The notes beneath the pieces are model-generated. The model was not told the DNA's origin. It did no database searches and saw nothing but the letters and a program-made list of their open reading frames with translations. A stretch of DNA of 64,000 nucleotides from Bradyrhizobium diazoefficiens. Its GTDB lineage: Bacteria > Pseudomonadota > Alphaproteobacteria > Rhizobiales > Xanthobacteraceae. The stretch's first letter is position 1, and each line of letters begins with the position of its first letter. The stretch is taken from NCBI RefSeq assembly GCF_016616425.1, contig NZ_CP067101.1:5518001-5582000 (forward strand), given 5' to 3'. A program made the position numbers and the translations under genes. Shown piece after piece: positions 37,990-47,500 of this stretch.

Positions 37990-38814
37990 ATGACCATGAC
38001 CCGATGGACGCGCCACCTGCCCTTGATCGCCGCATTGCTCGGCATCGCCTTCGCTGCGCCGGCGCAGGCTGAAGAGGCCTACGATCCCTGGCCGGGCCTG
38101 GTGCAGGACATCTTCAATAGCCGTCCGATGAATGACGGCAGCGCCGTCATCGGCATCGAGATGCCGTATCGCGCGGAGGACGCGGCAATCGTGCCGGTCA
38201 CCCTGCGCAGCAAGCTGTCACCCGGTGACGGCAGGCGCATCCGTTCGATCACGCTCGTGATCGACCGTAATCCGGCGCCGATGGCGGCGAAGTTCGAGCT
38301 CGGTCCGGATGCCAATGTCACCGAGATCTCAACGCGCGTGCGCGTCAACAATTACACCGACGTCCATGCGGTGGCCGAGCTCAGCGACGGGCAGCTCTAT
38401 GTTTCGAAAGTCTATGTGAAGGCCTCGGGCGGCTGCTCAGCACCGGCGGGCAAGAACGCCGAGGAGGCGCAAAACCGGCTCGGCCAGATGCGCTACCGGC
38501 AATTCGCGCGCGAGGAGGCGCCCGCGAGCCGCATCCGCGAGGCGCAGATCATGATTGGCCACCCCAACAATTCCGGCCTGCAGATGGACCAGGTCACCCA
38601 GCTCTACATTCCCGCGTTCTTCATCAATCAGTTGAAGCTGACGCAGGATGACAGCCCAGTGCTGTCGATGGAAGGTGGCATCTCGATCTCGGAAGACCCC
38701 AATCTGCGCTTCACTTACGTATCCAACGGCGCCAAGCGTTTCCGCGCGGAAGCGAAAGACACGGAAGGGCACGTGTTCCGCAACGAGTGGGATGTGGAGA
38801 AGCCGGGGACGTGA
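37990..38814 (+). CDS. Quinoprotein dehydrogenase-associated SoxYZ-like carrier
   Basis: A 274-residue exported protein joining a SoxY-like half (residues 30-150) and a SoxZ-like half (160-270). The SoxY carrier Cys corresponds to C149 in KASGGCSAPAG, internal here because the two halves are fused. The SoxZ part has IREAQIMIGHPNNSGLQMDQ and PAFFINQLKLTQDD. It probably carries a group covalently on that Cys and works with the metallohydrolase encoded 51 bases upstream. Role in PQQ-dehydrogenase metabolism is known only by association. Confidence 0.87.
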   Translation: MTMTRWTRHLPLIAALLGIAFAAPAQAEEAYDPWPGLVQDIFNSRPMNDGSAVIGIEMPYRAEDAAIVPVTLRSKLSPGDGRRIRSITLVIDRNPAPMAAKFELGPDANVTEISTRVRVNNYTDVHAVAELSDGQLYVSKVYVKASGGCSAPAGKNAEEAQNRLGQMRYRQFAREEAPASRIREAQIMIGHPNNSGLQMDQVTQLYIPAFFINQLKLTQDDSPVLSMEGGISISEDPNLRFTYVSNGAKRFRAEAKDTEGHVFRNEWDVEKPGT

Positions 38815-38825
38815 GGCGATGAGCA

Positions 38826-38855
38826 CCCTCCCCTGGAGGACCCTCCAGGGGAGGG
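38826..38855. terminator. Perfect hairpin between convergent genes
   Basis: CCCTCCCCTGGAGG pairs with CCTCCAGGGGAGGG with only two bases between. It sits 11 bases after the SoxYZ-like stop and before the stop of the convergent gene. There is no T-run, so termination is probable but not certain. Confidence 0.5.
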
Positions 38856-38871
38856 TAAATCGCCGCACAAC

Positions 38872-39231
38872 TCAAAAGCACCTCACCTCGGCTTCCGCCT
38901 GGGCACGCCGCAAATCATTCACAGCAGTGTTCGCCTGCTCCGAGGTGCGGAACTGGACGCCGAGATTGCCGCGGACCTGGGACATGCTGAGCGCGGTCTC
39001 CGCGGTCACGTAACGCGCATAGGGGATGATCGAGGCCACCACGTCGATCGAGCAGGAACATTGCTCGATCGACTGCCTGGTCTCGCCATTGGCCTTCATG
39101 CAGCCATAGACGTACTCCGCGCGCGCTGACGTTGGATAATCATTGGCTTCCTCGGCCCGCGCCACGCACGCGGTCGCCGCCAGCACCGTCAATGCGGCGA
39201 CAATCGGTCGTAGCTGTCCGGCCAGTTTCAT
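38872..39231 (-). CDS. Small periplasmic hypothetical protein with conserved cysteines
   Basis: A 119-residue exported protein: signal peptide PIVAALTVLAATACVARA, then ARAEYVYGCMKANGETRQSIEQ, CSCSIDVVASIIPYARY and a C-terminal CF. The C...CxC pattern plus the last Cys gives four cysteines, suggesting two disulfides. GGGAGG is best spaced for the ATG at 39231. This type (short helical, CMxxN...CxC) recurs in alphaproteobacterial methanol clusters; function unknown. Confidence 0.7.
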   Translation of the reverse strand: MKLAGQLRPIVAALTVLAATACVARAEEANDYPTSARAEYVYGCMKANGETRQSIEQCSCSIDVVASIIPYARYVTAETALSMSQVRGNLGVQFRTSEQANTAVNDLRRAQAEAEVRCF

Positions 39232-39318
39232 GCGCATCCTCCCGCTGGTTGCGGCCAAAGCTATGCTATGCGTATTGTCCTGAAAAGCACTCTGTCAGGG
39301 GAAACGGCTCACAAGGTG

Positions 39319-40335
39319 ATGAGAGCACTTGGCGCGATAAGAGCACTTGGCGCGATAAGGGCACTTGGCCGAACATTGGCGCTCGCGACGACGCTGGCGC
39401 TGACGCTGGCCGCACCCGGCCGCGCCGCGGATGCGATCCGCCTTGCGGTGCAGAAAACCGGAACATTCTCCTGGGAGCTGGCCGCGATCCGCGCGAGCGG
39501 TCTCGACAAGGAGGCTGGCCTCTCGCTGGAGGTCACCGAGCTCGCAAGCACCGAGGCCGGCAAGATCGCGATGCGCGCAGGCAGCGCCGACATCATCCTG
39601 TCGGACTGGCTGTGGGTGTCGCGCGAGCGGGCGCTCGGTGCCAAGCTGACCTTCTATCCCTATTCCAGCGCACTCGGCGCGGTGATGGTACCCGCGTCCT
39701 CGCCCATCAAGACGCTGGCCGACCTGAAGGGACGCAAGCTCGCCGTCGCCGGCGGGGCGATCGACAAGAGCTGGCTGCTGCTCCAGGCGCGCATGAAGCA
39801 GGACGGCATCGACCTGAAGTCGGAGGCGACCATCGTCTATGGCGCCCCGCCCTTGATCGCCGCCAAGGCACTCGACGGCGAGATGGATGCAAGCCTCAAT
39901 TTCTGGAATTTCTGCGCCCAGCTCGAGGCCAAGGGTTTTAGGCGCCTCGCCGGCATCGAAGAGATTTTGCCGAAGCTTGGCGCCAAGGGCACGGTTTCCG
40001 CAGTCGGCTACGTCTTCGACGAGAACTGGGCCGAGGGCCATCGCGACGCCCTGACGCGCTTCATCGCCATGACTCGCAAGGCCAAGCAATTGCTGGTCAC
40101 GTCGGATGCGGCCTGGGACAAGATCGCGCCGCTCACCGGCACCAGCGATGCCAACCTGCTCAAGACCTATCGCGAGCGCTATCGCGACGGCATTCCGCGC
40201 CGGAGCATCGATGACGAGGAGAAAGATGCGCGCGTGCTCTACCGCGTGCTGGCCGAGACCGGCGACCGAGACCTCGTCGGCCCCGCAGCCGAGCTCGATC
40301 CCGGCACCTTCTATCACGCGGTCCCTGGAGATTGA
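39319..40335 (+). CDS. ABC transporter substrate-binding protein, NitT/TauT-like
   Basis: A 338-residue periplasmic binding protein of the nitrate/sulfonate/taurine type. The signal peptide is unusual: MRALGAIRALGAIRALGRTL is encoded by an 18-bp tandem repeat. The mature part starts DAIRLAVQKTGTFSWELAAI, with ELASTEAGKIAMRAGSADII and FDENWAEGHRDAL. A start at 39268 would add 17 residues ahead of the signal peptide. It is followed directly by its permease and ATPase. The ligand is unknown; location suggests a factor used in alcohol/PQQ metabolism. Confidence 0.82.
   Translation: MRALGAIRALGAIRALGRTLALATTLALTLAAPGRAADAIRLAVQKTGTFSWELAAIRASGLDKEAGLSLEVTELASTEAGKIAMRAGSADIILSDWLWVSRERALGAKLTFYPYSSALGAVMVPASSPIKTLADLKGRKLAVAGGAIDKSWLLLQARMKQDGIDLKSEATIVYGAPPLIAAKALDGEMDASLNFWNFCAQLEAKGFRRLAGIEEILPKLGAKGTVSAVGYVFDENWAEGHRDALTRFIAMTRKAKQLLVTSDAAWDKIAPLTGTSDANLLKTYRERYRDGIPRRSIDDEEKDARVLYRVLAETGDRDLVGPAAELDPGTFYHAVPGD
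39323..39368. repeat. 18-bp tandem repeat inside a signal-peptide coding region
   Basis: The unit GAGCACTTGGCGCGATAA occurs at 39323-39340 and 39341-39358, with a third partial copy to 39368. Being 18 bases it keeps frame, encoding repeated RALGAI in the positively charged part of the signal peptide. Confidence 0.85.
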
Positions 40336-40336
40336 G

Positions 40337-41074
40337 GTGCTGCGTCTTCTCTCGTTTGCCCTGTTGCTCGTGAGCTGGTGGATTGCCGCGCTGTTCGTCG
40401 GCGGCGCGAAGCTGCCCTCGCCGCCGGCCGTGCTCCAAGTGATGATCGCGGAAGCCTCATCCGGCGCGCTATTCCTGCATCTCGGCGCCACGCTGGCGCG
40501 CGTCGCGCTCGCCTTCGTGCTGGCGATGTCGCTCGGCAGTGCCATCGGCTACCTGATGGGACGGGTCAGGCTCGCCGATCGGCTCGGCGATCCCTGGCTG
40601 ATCCTGCTGCTCAACCTGCCCGCGCTGGTCGTGATCGTGCTGGCCTATATCTGGGCCGGCCTCACCGAGGCCGCCGCGATCGCGGCGATCGCCATCAACA
40701 AGCTGCCGACGGCCGTCGTCACCTTGCGCGAGGGCACCCGCGCGCTCGATCGCTCGCTCGACGAGATGGCGAGCGTGTTCGCGATGCCGCGCTGGCGCGC
40801 GTTCCGTCACGTCGTGCTGCCACAGCTTGCGCCCTATATCGCAGCCTCGGCCCGCTCGGGATTGTCGCTGGTGTGGAAGATCGTGCTGGTTGCCGAGTTG
40901 CTCGGACGCCCGAACGGCGTCGGCTTCGAGATCGGCGTCGCGTTCCAGCTGTTCGACACGCCGCGGCTGCTGGCCTACTCCCTGACGTTCGCCGCGGTCG
41001 TGCTCGTGATCGAAACCTTGCTGGTGCAGCCGTTCGAAGCCCGCGCGACCCGGTGGCGGCCCCGTGCGGCTTGA
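40337..41074 (+). CDS. ABC transporter permease, NitT/TauT-like
   Basis: A 245-residue inner-membrane permease with about six helices and the EAA-type loop DEMASVFAMPRWRAFRHVVLPQL at about residues 138-160. It starts with GTG at 40337, two bases after the binding-protein stop, with GGAG upstream. Its end overlaps the ATPase start by 11 bases. It forms an importer with its neighbours. Confidence 0.86.
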   Translation: MLRLLSFALLLVSWWIAALFVGGAKLPSPPAVLQVMIAEASSGALFLHLGATLARVALAFVLAMSLGSAIGYLMGRVRLADRLGDPWLILLLNLPALVVIVLAYIWAGLTEAAAIAAIAINKLPTAVVTLREGTRALDRSLDEMASVFAMPRWRAFRHVVLPQLAPYIAASARSGLSLVWKIVLVAELLGRPNGVGFEIGVAFQLFDTPRLLAYSLTFAAVVLVIETLLVQPFEARATRWRPRAA

Positions 41075-41792
41075 GGTCGAGATCACAGGCAAGACGTTCA
41101 CGAGTGCCGCAGGCGGGACGCACGAGGTGCTCGCGCCGCTCAAGTTCGCGCTTTGGCCCGGCGAGGTCGGCGTGCTCATCGGTCCCTCCGGCTGCGGCAA
41201 GAGCACGATGCTGCGCATCATCCTCGGGCTCGATCACGAATTTCAGGGGCGCATCGCACGGCCGCCGCAGGCGCGGATCGGCACGGTGTTTCAGGAGCCG
41301 CGGCTGCTGCCGTGGCGCTCGGTCGAGCAGAACGTGCGGCTCGTTGCACCCGACGTTACCGACGCCAAGCTGTCGGAGCTGTTCAAAATCCTGGAGCTGC
41401 AGGCGCATCGCAGCCATTTCCCCGGCGAATTGTCGCTGGGCCTTGCCCGGCGCGTCGCGCTGGCCCGCGCCTTTGCCGTCGAGCCAGATATTTTGGTGCT
41501 TGACGAACCGCTGGCATCGCTCGATGACGCTCTCGCCGGACGCCTGCGCGATGAGATTGCGACGCTCGTCGCGAGCCGACCCGTGATGACGCTATTGGTG
41601 ACACACAGCCTGGACGATGCGGTGCGCCTGGGCGATCGACTGTTCTTCCTTTCGCCCCGGCCAGCGCGGATCGTGGCAGAGGTGCCTCTCGATATCCCGC
41701 GCGACACACGCGGCGAGGCCGAGATCGCGGCGCTCAAGGCCGGCCTCGCCCAACGAATTCAAGGCGACCGCGCCGAGCGAGATATCTCATAG
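41064..41792 (+). CDS. ABC transporter ATPase, NitT/TauT-like
   Basis: A 242-residue ATPase. Walker A is GPSGCGKST near residue 40, Q-loop TVFQEPRLLPWRS, Walker B ILVLDEPLASLD and switch His in LVTHSLDDAV. The signature motif is LSLGLARRVALARA rather than LSGGQ, a common change in this subfamily. It belongs to the importer formed with the two upstream genes. Confidence 0.88.
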   Translation: MRLEVEITGKTFTSAAGGTHEVLAPLKFALWPGEVGVLIGPSGCGKSTMLRIILGLDHEFQGRIARPPQARIGTVFQEPRLLPWRSVEQNVRLVAPDVTDAKLSELFKILELQAHRSHFPGELSLGLARRVALARAFAVEPDILVLDEPLASLDDALAGRLRDEIATLVASRPVMTLLVTHSLDDAVRLGDRLFFLSPRPARIVAEVPLDIPRDTRGEAEIAALKAGLAQRIQGDRAERDIS

Positions 41793-41839
41793 CCGGTCGC
41801 TTGGCGGACGTGCTAGAAGGACCCGCGGCGGAGTTGATG

Positions 41840-42643
41840 ATGACTCGGACGGTCGCCCTCTCAATGCTTGCGATACTTGGTCTTGCACTCGTCACGATGA
41901 CGGCGGGCGCGCAGGACATGATGCGTGGCGTCGACCTCACCTCCCCCGCGATGGTCTCGGCCGAAATGACCAGGCCGGAGGTCGAGGCCGTGCTGGCCAA
42001 AGCCAGCGCCGCGCGGCCTGCCGATTTCACCGGCAAACACCTGTCGGGCCTCGATCTTTCGGGGCTGGACCTGTCCAACGCGGTTCTCCGGGCCGCGCGG
42101 CTCAACAAGACGATACTCCGAGACGCCAGGCTTGATCGTGCAATCCTCGATCAGGCGTGGCTGCTGGATGCGGACCTTACCGGCGCAAGCCTGAAAGGCG
42201 CTAGTCTGTTCGCTTCGCAAATGGCCCGCGCGCGTCTCGACGGCGCGAACCTGTCGGGAGCACGCATCGCCGCCGATCTCACCGGCGCAAGCATGGTCGG
42301 CGCGTCGATCGCGGACGCGAAGCTTGGCGCCGATATGCGCAACCAGTCGATGGGGTTGATGCGCGCGGTGCTGAGATCCGCCAACCTGGAACGGCTGAAC
42401 GCGCGCAACGCCGATTTGTCGCGCGTCGATCTCGAATTCGCGGTCCTTCGGGGCGCCGACCTGAGCGGTGCATCACTGAAAAACGCCGATCTCGGCGGAG
42501 CCGATCTGACCGGCGCCACCGTCATCGATGCCGATTTCGACGGCGCCGATCTTGTCTCGGCGAAGCTGATCGCACCGAACGGCCTTGACCGCGCCAAGAA
42601 TTTCGACAAGGCAAGGAACCGCGAGGGCCTGATCAGGGAATGA
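41840..42643 (+). CDS. Exported pentapeptide-repeat protein
   Basis: A 267-residue protein with a signal peptide (ALSMLAILGLALVTMTAGAQ) followed by about 25 pentapeptide repeats of the A(D/N)Lxx form (LSGLDLSGLDLSNAVLRAA, LDGANLSGARI, LRGADLSGASLKNADLGGAD). This should build a right-handed beta-helix in the periplasm. The second of two adjacent ATGs (41840) has CGGAG at the better distance. Function unknown; it follows the ABC importer on the same strand. Confidence 0.82.
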   Translation: MTRTVALSMLAILGLALVTMTAGAQDMMRGVDLTSPAMVSAEMTRPEVEAVLAKASAARPADFTGKHLSGLDLSGLDLSNAVLRAARLNKTILRDARLDRAILDQAWLLDADLTGASLKGASLFASQMARARLDGANLSGARIAADLTGASMVGASIADAKLGADMRNQSMGLMRAVLRSANLERLNARNADLSRVDLEFAVLRGADLSGASLKNADLGGADLTGATVIDADFDGADLVSAKLIAPNGLDRAKNFDKARNREGLIRE

Positions 42644-42669
42644 CGGCCCGCCTTTGGGAGGACTGGTTG

Positions 42670-43017
42670 ATGCGTTGGGTTCTAGCTTTGACCGCGTTGT
42701 TGACGCTTGCCGGCGAAGCCGCCGCGCAGGCCAAGGGCAAGGGCATCCGGCTCTGGAATCTGACGAGCGAGACGATCTCCGGCTTCCAACTCGCTTCCGC
42801 CGGCAGGGCCGACTGGGGTCCGAACCAATGCCTGAACGACAAGGACAAGGAGGTCGACCACGACGAGCGGCTGCGCATCACCGGCGTCGAGCCGGGCCAT
42901 TACGACGCCAGGGTGAGTTATCCCAATGGCCGGCAGTGCATCGTCCGCGGCATCGAGATCAGGGCCGACGCGGTGTTCTCAATCGCCGATAAGGATTTGA
43001 AGGATTGCACCAAGTAG
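42670..43017 (+). CDS. Small exported hypothetical protein
   Basis: A 115-residue protein with signal peptide (VLALTALLTLAGEAAA) and a mature domain beginning KGKGIRLWNLTSETISGFQL with cysteines in NQCLND, RQCIVRG and KDCTK. The sequence looks like a small beta-sandwich. GGGAGG precedes the ATG at 42670. It is likely the last gene of the run from 39319. No family recognised with confidence. Confidence 0.65.
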   Translation: MRWVLALTALLTLAGEAAAQAKGKGIRLWNLTSETISGFQLASAGRADWGPNQCLNDKDKEVDHDERLRITGVEPGHYDARVSYPNGRQCIVRGIEIRADAVFSIADKDLKDCTK

Positions 43018-43023
43018 CGCCGC

Positions 43024-43233
43024 TCACGCCTTGTCGTGCGTGTGGGGATATTCGCAGCGCCACCGCACCGCGTGCCACTTCGGATGCTCGCCGACCCATT
43101 GCGCGATATAGGGCGGCGCGGCCATCGCGCATTGCCGCGGCGAACCCCCATAGTTGAACACCAGATGCTGCTCCTCGCAGGTCGCAGGCGAGAGCAACGC
43201 ACACACAGTCACCACCAGATCAATCGGGTTCAT
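43024..43233 (-). CDS. Small exported hypothetical protein with four cysteines
   Basis: A 69-residue protein starting MNPIDLVVTVCALLSPATCEE, a short signal-like segment, followed by HLVFNYGGSPRQCAMAAPPY and VRWRCEYPHTHDKA. Cysteine spacing suggests disulfides in the periplasm. Similar tiny proteins are common in Bradyrhizobium. It converges with the preceding gene, only 6 bases away. Confidence 0.6.
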   Translation of the reverse strand: MNPIDLVVTVCALLSPATCEEQHLVFNYGGSPRQCAMAAPPYIAQWVGEHPKWHAVRWRCEYPHTHDKA

Positions 43234-43442
43234 GCCGGAATTCTCCCGCAAGGGCGATCAAGAAACTAGCATAAGGGCTACGTCCACAGCAGCCGGAAGT
43301 TTCAACTCCGCACGAGATGAAGCGGGAACCTGAAGGCCATGGCCCCATGCGCGACCATGCCCAGGCTGGCCAAGGTGAATCAGCGCCTTGCCGCCAGTTC
43401 ATTTCGTCAATAAGCTGGTTCCCCACAACTGCTAACAGGCTG

Positions 43443-44510
43443 ATGGCTTTCACGGAAACCTCTTGGCGCGGCGTCGCGGTCGCTGTGGGCCTGCTGGCGC
43501 TCGTCGCCGGCAGTTGGGCTACCACGGGTCAAGTCCGGCGAGCAGCCGCGGCGCCGCAGCCGGACAAGTCGAATTCGGACCGCGCCGAGCCTTCCCGCAC
43601 CGCAAACAGCGACCAGCCGGCGGTCAAGCTTACGCCCAGCCAGCAGGGACAGGTCGGGCTCGAAACCGCGGTTGTGGAAGCCACTCCGCATCCTGAGCAA
43701 TTCCGCGCATACGGTGCGGTGTTGGACATCTCCCGCATAACGGAGCTCACAAACAGCTACGCCAATGCGCAGGCTCAACTCCTGACAGCGCAGGCCAAGC
43801 TCGAAGTCGCGAAGAGCGCATTCGACCGGACCAAGAATCTCGTCGACTCCGCCGCGCTCCCGAGAAAGGAAGCCGAAACCGCAGAGGGAACGTTGCGGAC
43901 CGACAAGGCTGCACTTGCCGCGGCGGAATCGCAGCTCAGGACTCTCGCGGCAACAGCCCAGCAGGAGTGGGGGCCGGTGATCGGCCGAGGCATCGTCGAA
44001 CGCTCGCCCGCCGTTGTCAGGCTGATTGAACGCGATCATTTTCTGGTTCAGGTGACGCTGCCGCCCGGGGTAGCTGTTACGGGACCCCCGGGAACGGCCC
44101 TGGCGCAAGCGCCGACGCGAAATGCGAATATCGATCTCCAGTACATTTCCGCGGCAACGCGCACCGATCCCCGCATTCAGGGATTGAGCTATTTCTTCTC
44201 CGCTCCCGGCGATAGCGGCCTGCTCCCCGGCATGAACACCACTGTTTATGTTCCGTCAGGCAACACCTACGAGGGCGTTTTCATCGAGGATACCGCGATT
44301 GTGCGATGGCAGGGCCGATCGTGGGTTTACCTGCGCGTCAGTCCCGATAGCTTCCGACGGCATCCGATCAGCACAGATCAGCCCGTCTCGGATGATGACT
44401 ACGTCGTCCGAGACATCCCATCAGGGTCCGAAATCGTGGTCCGGGGCGCACAGGTCCTATTGTCCGAAGAGGCCAAGAGCGAGCTTCGGGGCGGCGACGA
44501 CAATGACTGA
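43443..44510 (+). CDS. RND efflux periplasmic adaptor (membrane fusion protein)
   Basis: A 355-residue HlyD-type adaptor with an N-terminal membrane anchor (GVAVAVGLLALVAGSWATTG), a linker, and an alpha-hairpin rich in Ala/Gln (TNSYANAQAQLLTAQAKLEVAKS to AESQLRTLAATAQQ). Barrel parts near IERDHFLVQVTLPPG and GMNTTVYVPSGNTYEGV follow. It links an inner-membrane RND pump to an outer-membrane duct. Its end overlaps the pump start by 8 bases. No outer-membrane TolC-type gene is nearby. Confidence 0.82.
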   Translation: MAFTETSWRGVAVAVGLLALVAGSWATTGQVRRAAAAPQPDKSNSDRAEPSRTANSDQPAVKLTPSQQGQVGLETAVVEATPHPEQFRAYGAVLDISRITELTNSYANAQAQLLTAQAKLEVAKSAFDRTKNLVDSAALPRKEAETAEGTLRTDKAALAAAESQLRTLAATAQQEWGPVIGRGIVERSPAVVRLIERDHFLVQVTLPPGVAVTGPPGTALAQAPTRNANIDLQYISAATRTDPRIQGLSYFFSAPGDSGLLPGMNTTVYVPSGNTYEGVFIEDTAIVRWQGRSWVYLRVSPDSFRRHPISTDQPVSDDDYVVRDIPSGSEIVVRGAQVLLSEEAKSELRGGDDND

Positions 44511-47500
44511 CGGCATCGGCGCCAGCAGGTCAGGGCCGCAAGCTGCTCTTGTCGCGTTCTCCATCCGCTTCCGCGGCATCGTGCTCGCGCTTTCGTTCGC
44601 GCTGCTGGGCTATGGCCTGTTCACGGTCGGCGAGGCCAAATACGGAGTCTTCCCCGAATTCGCGCCGCCACAGGTCACGATCCAGACCGAAGCGCCCGGC
44701 CTTAGCCCGGAGCACGTCGAGATTTTGGTTACGCAACCGATCGAAACGTCGATCAACGGCTTGGCCGGCGTAGAGAGTCTGCGCTCGTCGTCAATCCAGG
44801 GCCTCTCCGTCGTAACGGTCACCTTCCAGCCGCGCAGCGATATCTACCGGGCGCGGCAATTGGTGACGGAGCGTCTCGCGGTCGTGGCCACGCGGCTGCC
44901 GCAAGGCGTTCAGCCGCCGTCGATGACACCATTGACCCCGCTGGCCGGCACGGTGCTGGTGATTGGCCTGACGTCCGACCAACGCTCGCTGATGGATTTG
45001 CGCACCGTCGCGGACTGGACCGTGGCAAGACGACTTCTGGCCGTCCAGGGCGTGGCACAAGTATCCACTTACGGCAAAGATGTCAGGTCTCTGCAAGTGC
45101 AAGTCCGACCGGACGACCTGATCCGGTTCCGGGTCGGCCTGAATGACGTGCTGGCCGCCGCGCGCAAGGCCACCGGCGTCCGGGGCGCCGGCTTCATCGA
45201 TACCGCCAATCAACGCATCACGCTGCAGACGCAGGGGCAGTCCTTGACGCCCGACCAGCTTGCCCGCACCGTACTTCGCCACGAAGGCGGCGCAAGCGTG
45301 GTTCTCGGCGACGTCGCGACCGTCGTGACCGCCCCCGAGCCGCCGATCGGGGCCGCCCTCATCGACGGCGTGCCCGGCATCATGCTCATGGTCAGCCAGC
45401 AATACGGCGCGAATACGCGAGAGGTCACCACGCGGACGGAAGCCGCGCTGCAAGAACTGCGGCCCGGCCTCGAGGCCGATGGGGTTCAGCTTCATGCGGA
45501 CATATTTCGCCCCGCCAATTTCATCGACGCGGCGACCGAGAACGTTCTCAACGCCTTGTTGATCGGCGGGGCGCTCGTGGTCGTCGTTCTATTTCTATTT
45601 CTGTTCGACTGGCGCACCTCGATCATCAGTTGCACAGCCATTCCCCTGTCGTTGATCGCGGCCGTGCTCGCACTGCAATGGATGGGCGAAACGCTCAACA
45701 CCATGACGCTGGGTGGCCTTGCAATCGCGATCGGCGAAGTCGTCGATGACGCCGTGATCGGCGTCGAGAACGTCCTGCGCCGATTGCGCGAAAATCGCCG
45801 GGCACCGGCGCCGAAACCCGAGACTCGCGTCGTGCTCGACGCTTTCCTCGAGGTGCGGACCGCGGTTGCCTATGCGACCTTTGCGGTGCTGCTGGTCTTC
45901 GTTCCAGTCCTGGCGCTCTCCGGCATCGCCGGCCGTCTCTTCGGCCCCTTGGGCATCGCCTACATCTTCGCCGTGCTCGCCTCGCTCGCCGTCGCTCTTA
46001 CGGTGACGCCGGCACTCTCCATGCTGCTCCTCGCCGGAAGGAGCGGCGAGCATCGCCTGCATGAGCCGCCGGCGGTGCGGTGGTCCCGTCGCTGCTACCT
46101 GGCCTTGCTGCGTCGTATCGGCCGCTTCCCGAAGCTGGTGATGACGGCGGCCGCGGCTCTCACGATCGCCGGCGCGGCGATGCTGCCTTTCTTCGGCGGC
46201 ACCTTCCTGCCGGATCTGCGGGAAGGCCATCTGATACTGCACGTCTCCGCGATCCCCGGCACCTCGCTCGACGAATCACTTCGTATCGGCAAGCGGATGA
46301 CGGATACGCTCCGACATATCCCGGGCATCCGCAGGGTGGCGCAGCATGCGGGCCGAGCCGAGGCCGGTATCGACACGGTTGGTCCGCATTCCAGCGAGTT
46401 CGAGGTCGATTTGGAGCCAGGGCTCTCTGGTCAGGCACAATCCGCAGCAGAAGCACGCATCAGGGCCGCATTGGCCGACTTCCCCGGGGTTTCCTTCTCC
46501 AGCAAGACCTATCTGACGGAGCGTGTAGAGGAAACCGTCTCCGGTTTCACCGCGGCGGTGGTCATCAACATCTACGGGCCGGATCTGGATTCGCTCGACC
46601 GTGCTGCACGCGACGTCGCGCGCGAGCTCGACGAAGTCGGGGGCGCCGCCGACGTGCAGCGACGCTCGCCTCCGGGTATGCCGCAGGTCAACGTGACGCT
46701 TCGGCCGACCGATCTGCAGCGCTGGGGACTCGATGCGGTCGAAGTGCTCGAGCTGGTGCGCACCGCCTATCAGGGCGACATCGTCGGCCAGGGGTATGAA
46801 GGCAATGCCGTCTTCAACATCATCGTGATCCTCGATGCACCTGCCCGCGCCCGACTCACCCAGATCGGCGACCTGCCGGTGCGCACACCGAGCGGCACCT
46901 ACGTTCTGCTCAAGCAGATCGCAGACGTCTATGAAACGTCGGGACGCTATCAGATCCAGCACCAGAATGCGCAGCGCGTACAGACGGTCACGGCGAACGT
47001 CAGTGGACGCGATCTCGAATCCTTCGTGGCCGCCGCCAAACGCAAGCTGGCCCGCGAGGTCACGTTACCGCCGGGCGCCCATGTCGAATTTGCCGGAGCC
47101 GCCGAGGCGCAAGCCCGATCGCGGCGAGATCTCATTGTCAACTCGTTACTCGCCGGGACGGGTATCGTCGTTCTGCTCTCGATGGTCACCGGCCATTTGC
47201 GAAATCTGTTGCTGGTGATGATCAACCTGCCGTTTGCGTTTGTCGGCGGCGTGTTCGCATTGGCCTTGACGGGCGGTCTGCTTTCGCTCGGATCGATGGT
47301 CGGCTTCGTCACGCTGTTCGGAATCACGCTGCGCAACTCCATCCTTATGATCTCGCATTACGAGCACCTCGTCCTCGTCGACGGTCGCGCGTGGGGACCC
47401 GAGACCGCCATCGAGGGTGCGGCCGATCGTCTTGTCCCGATCCTGATGACGTCTCTCGTGACCGGTCTGGGACTGCTGCCGCTGGCGCTAGGCGCAGGAG

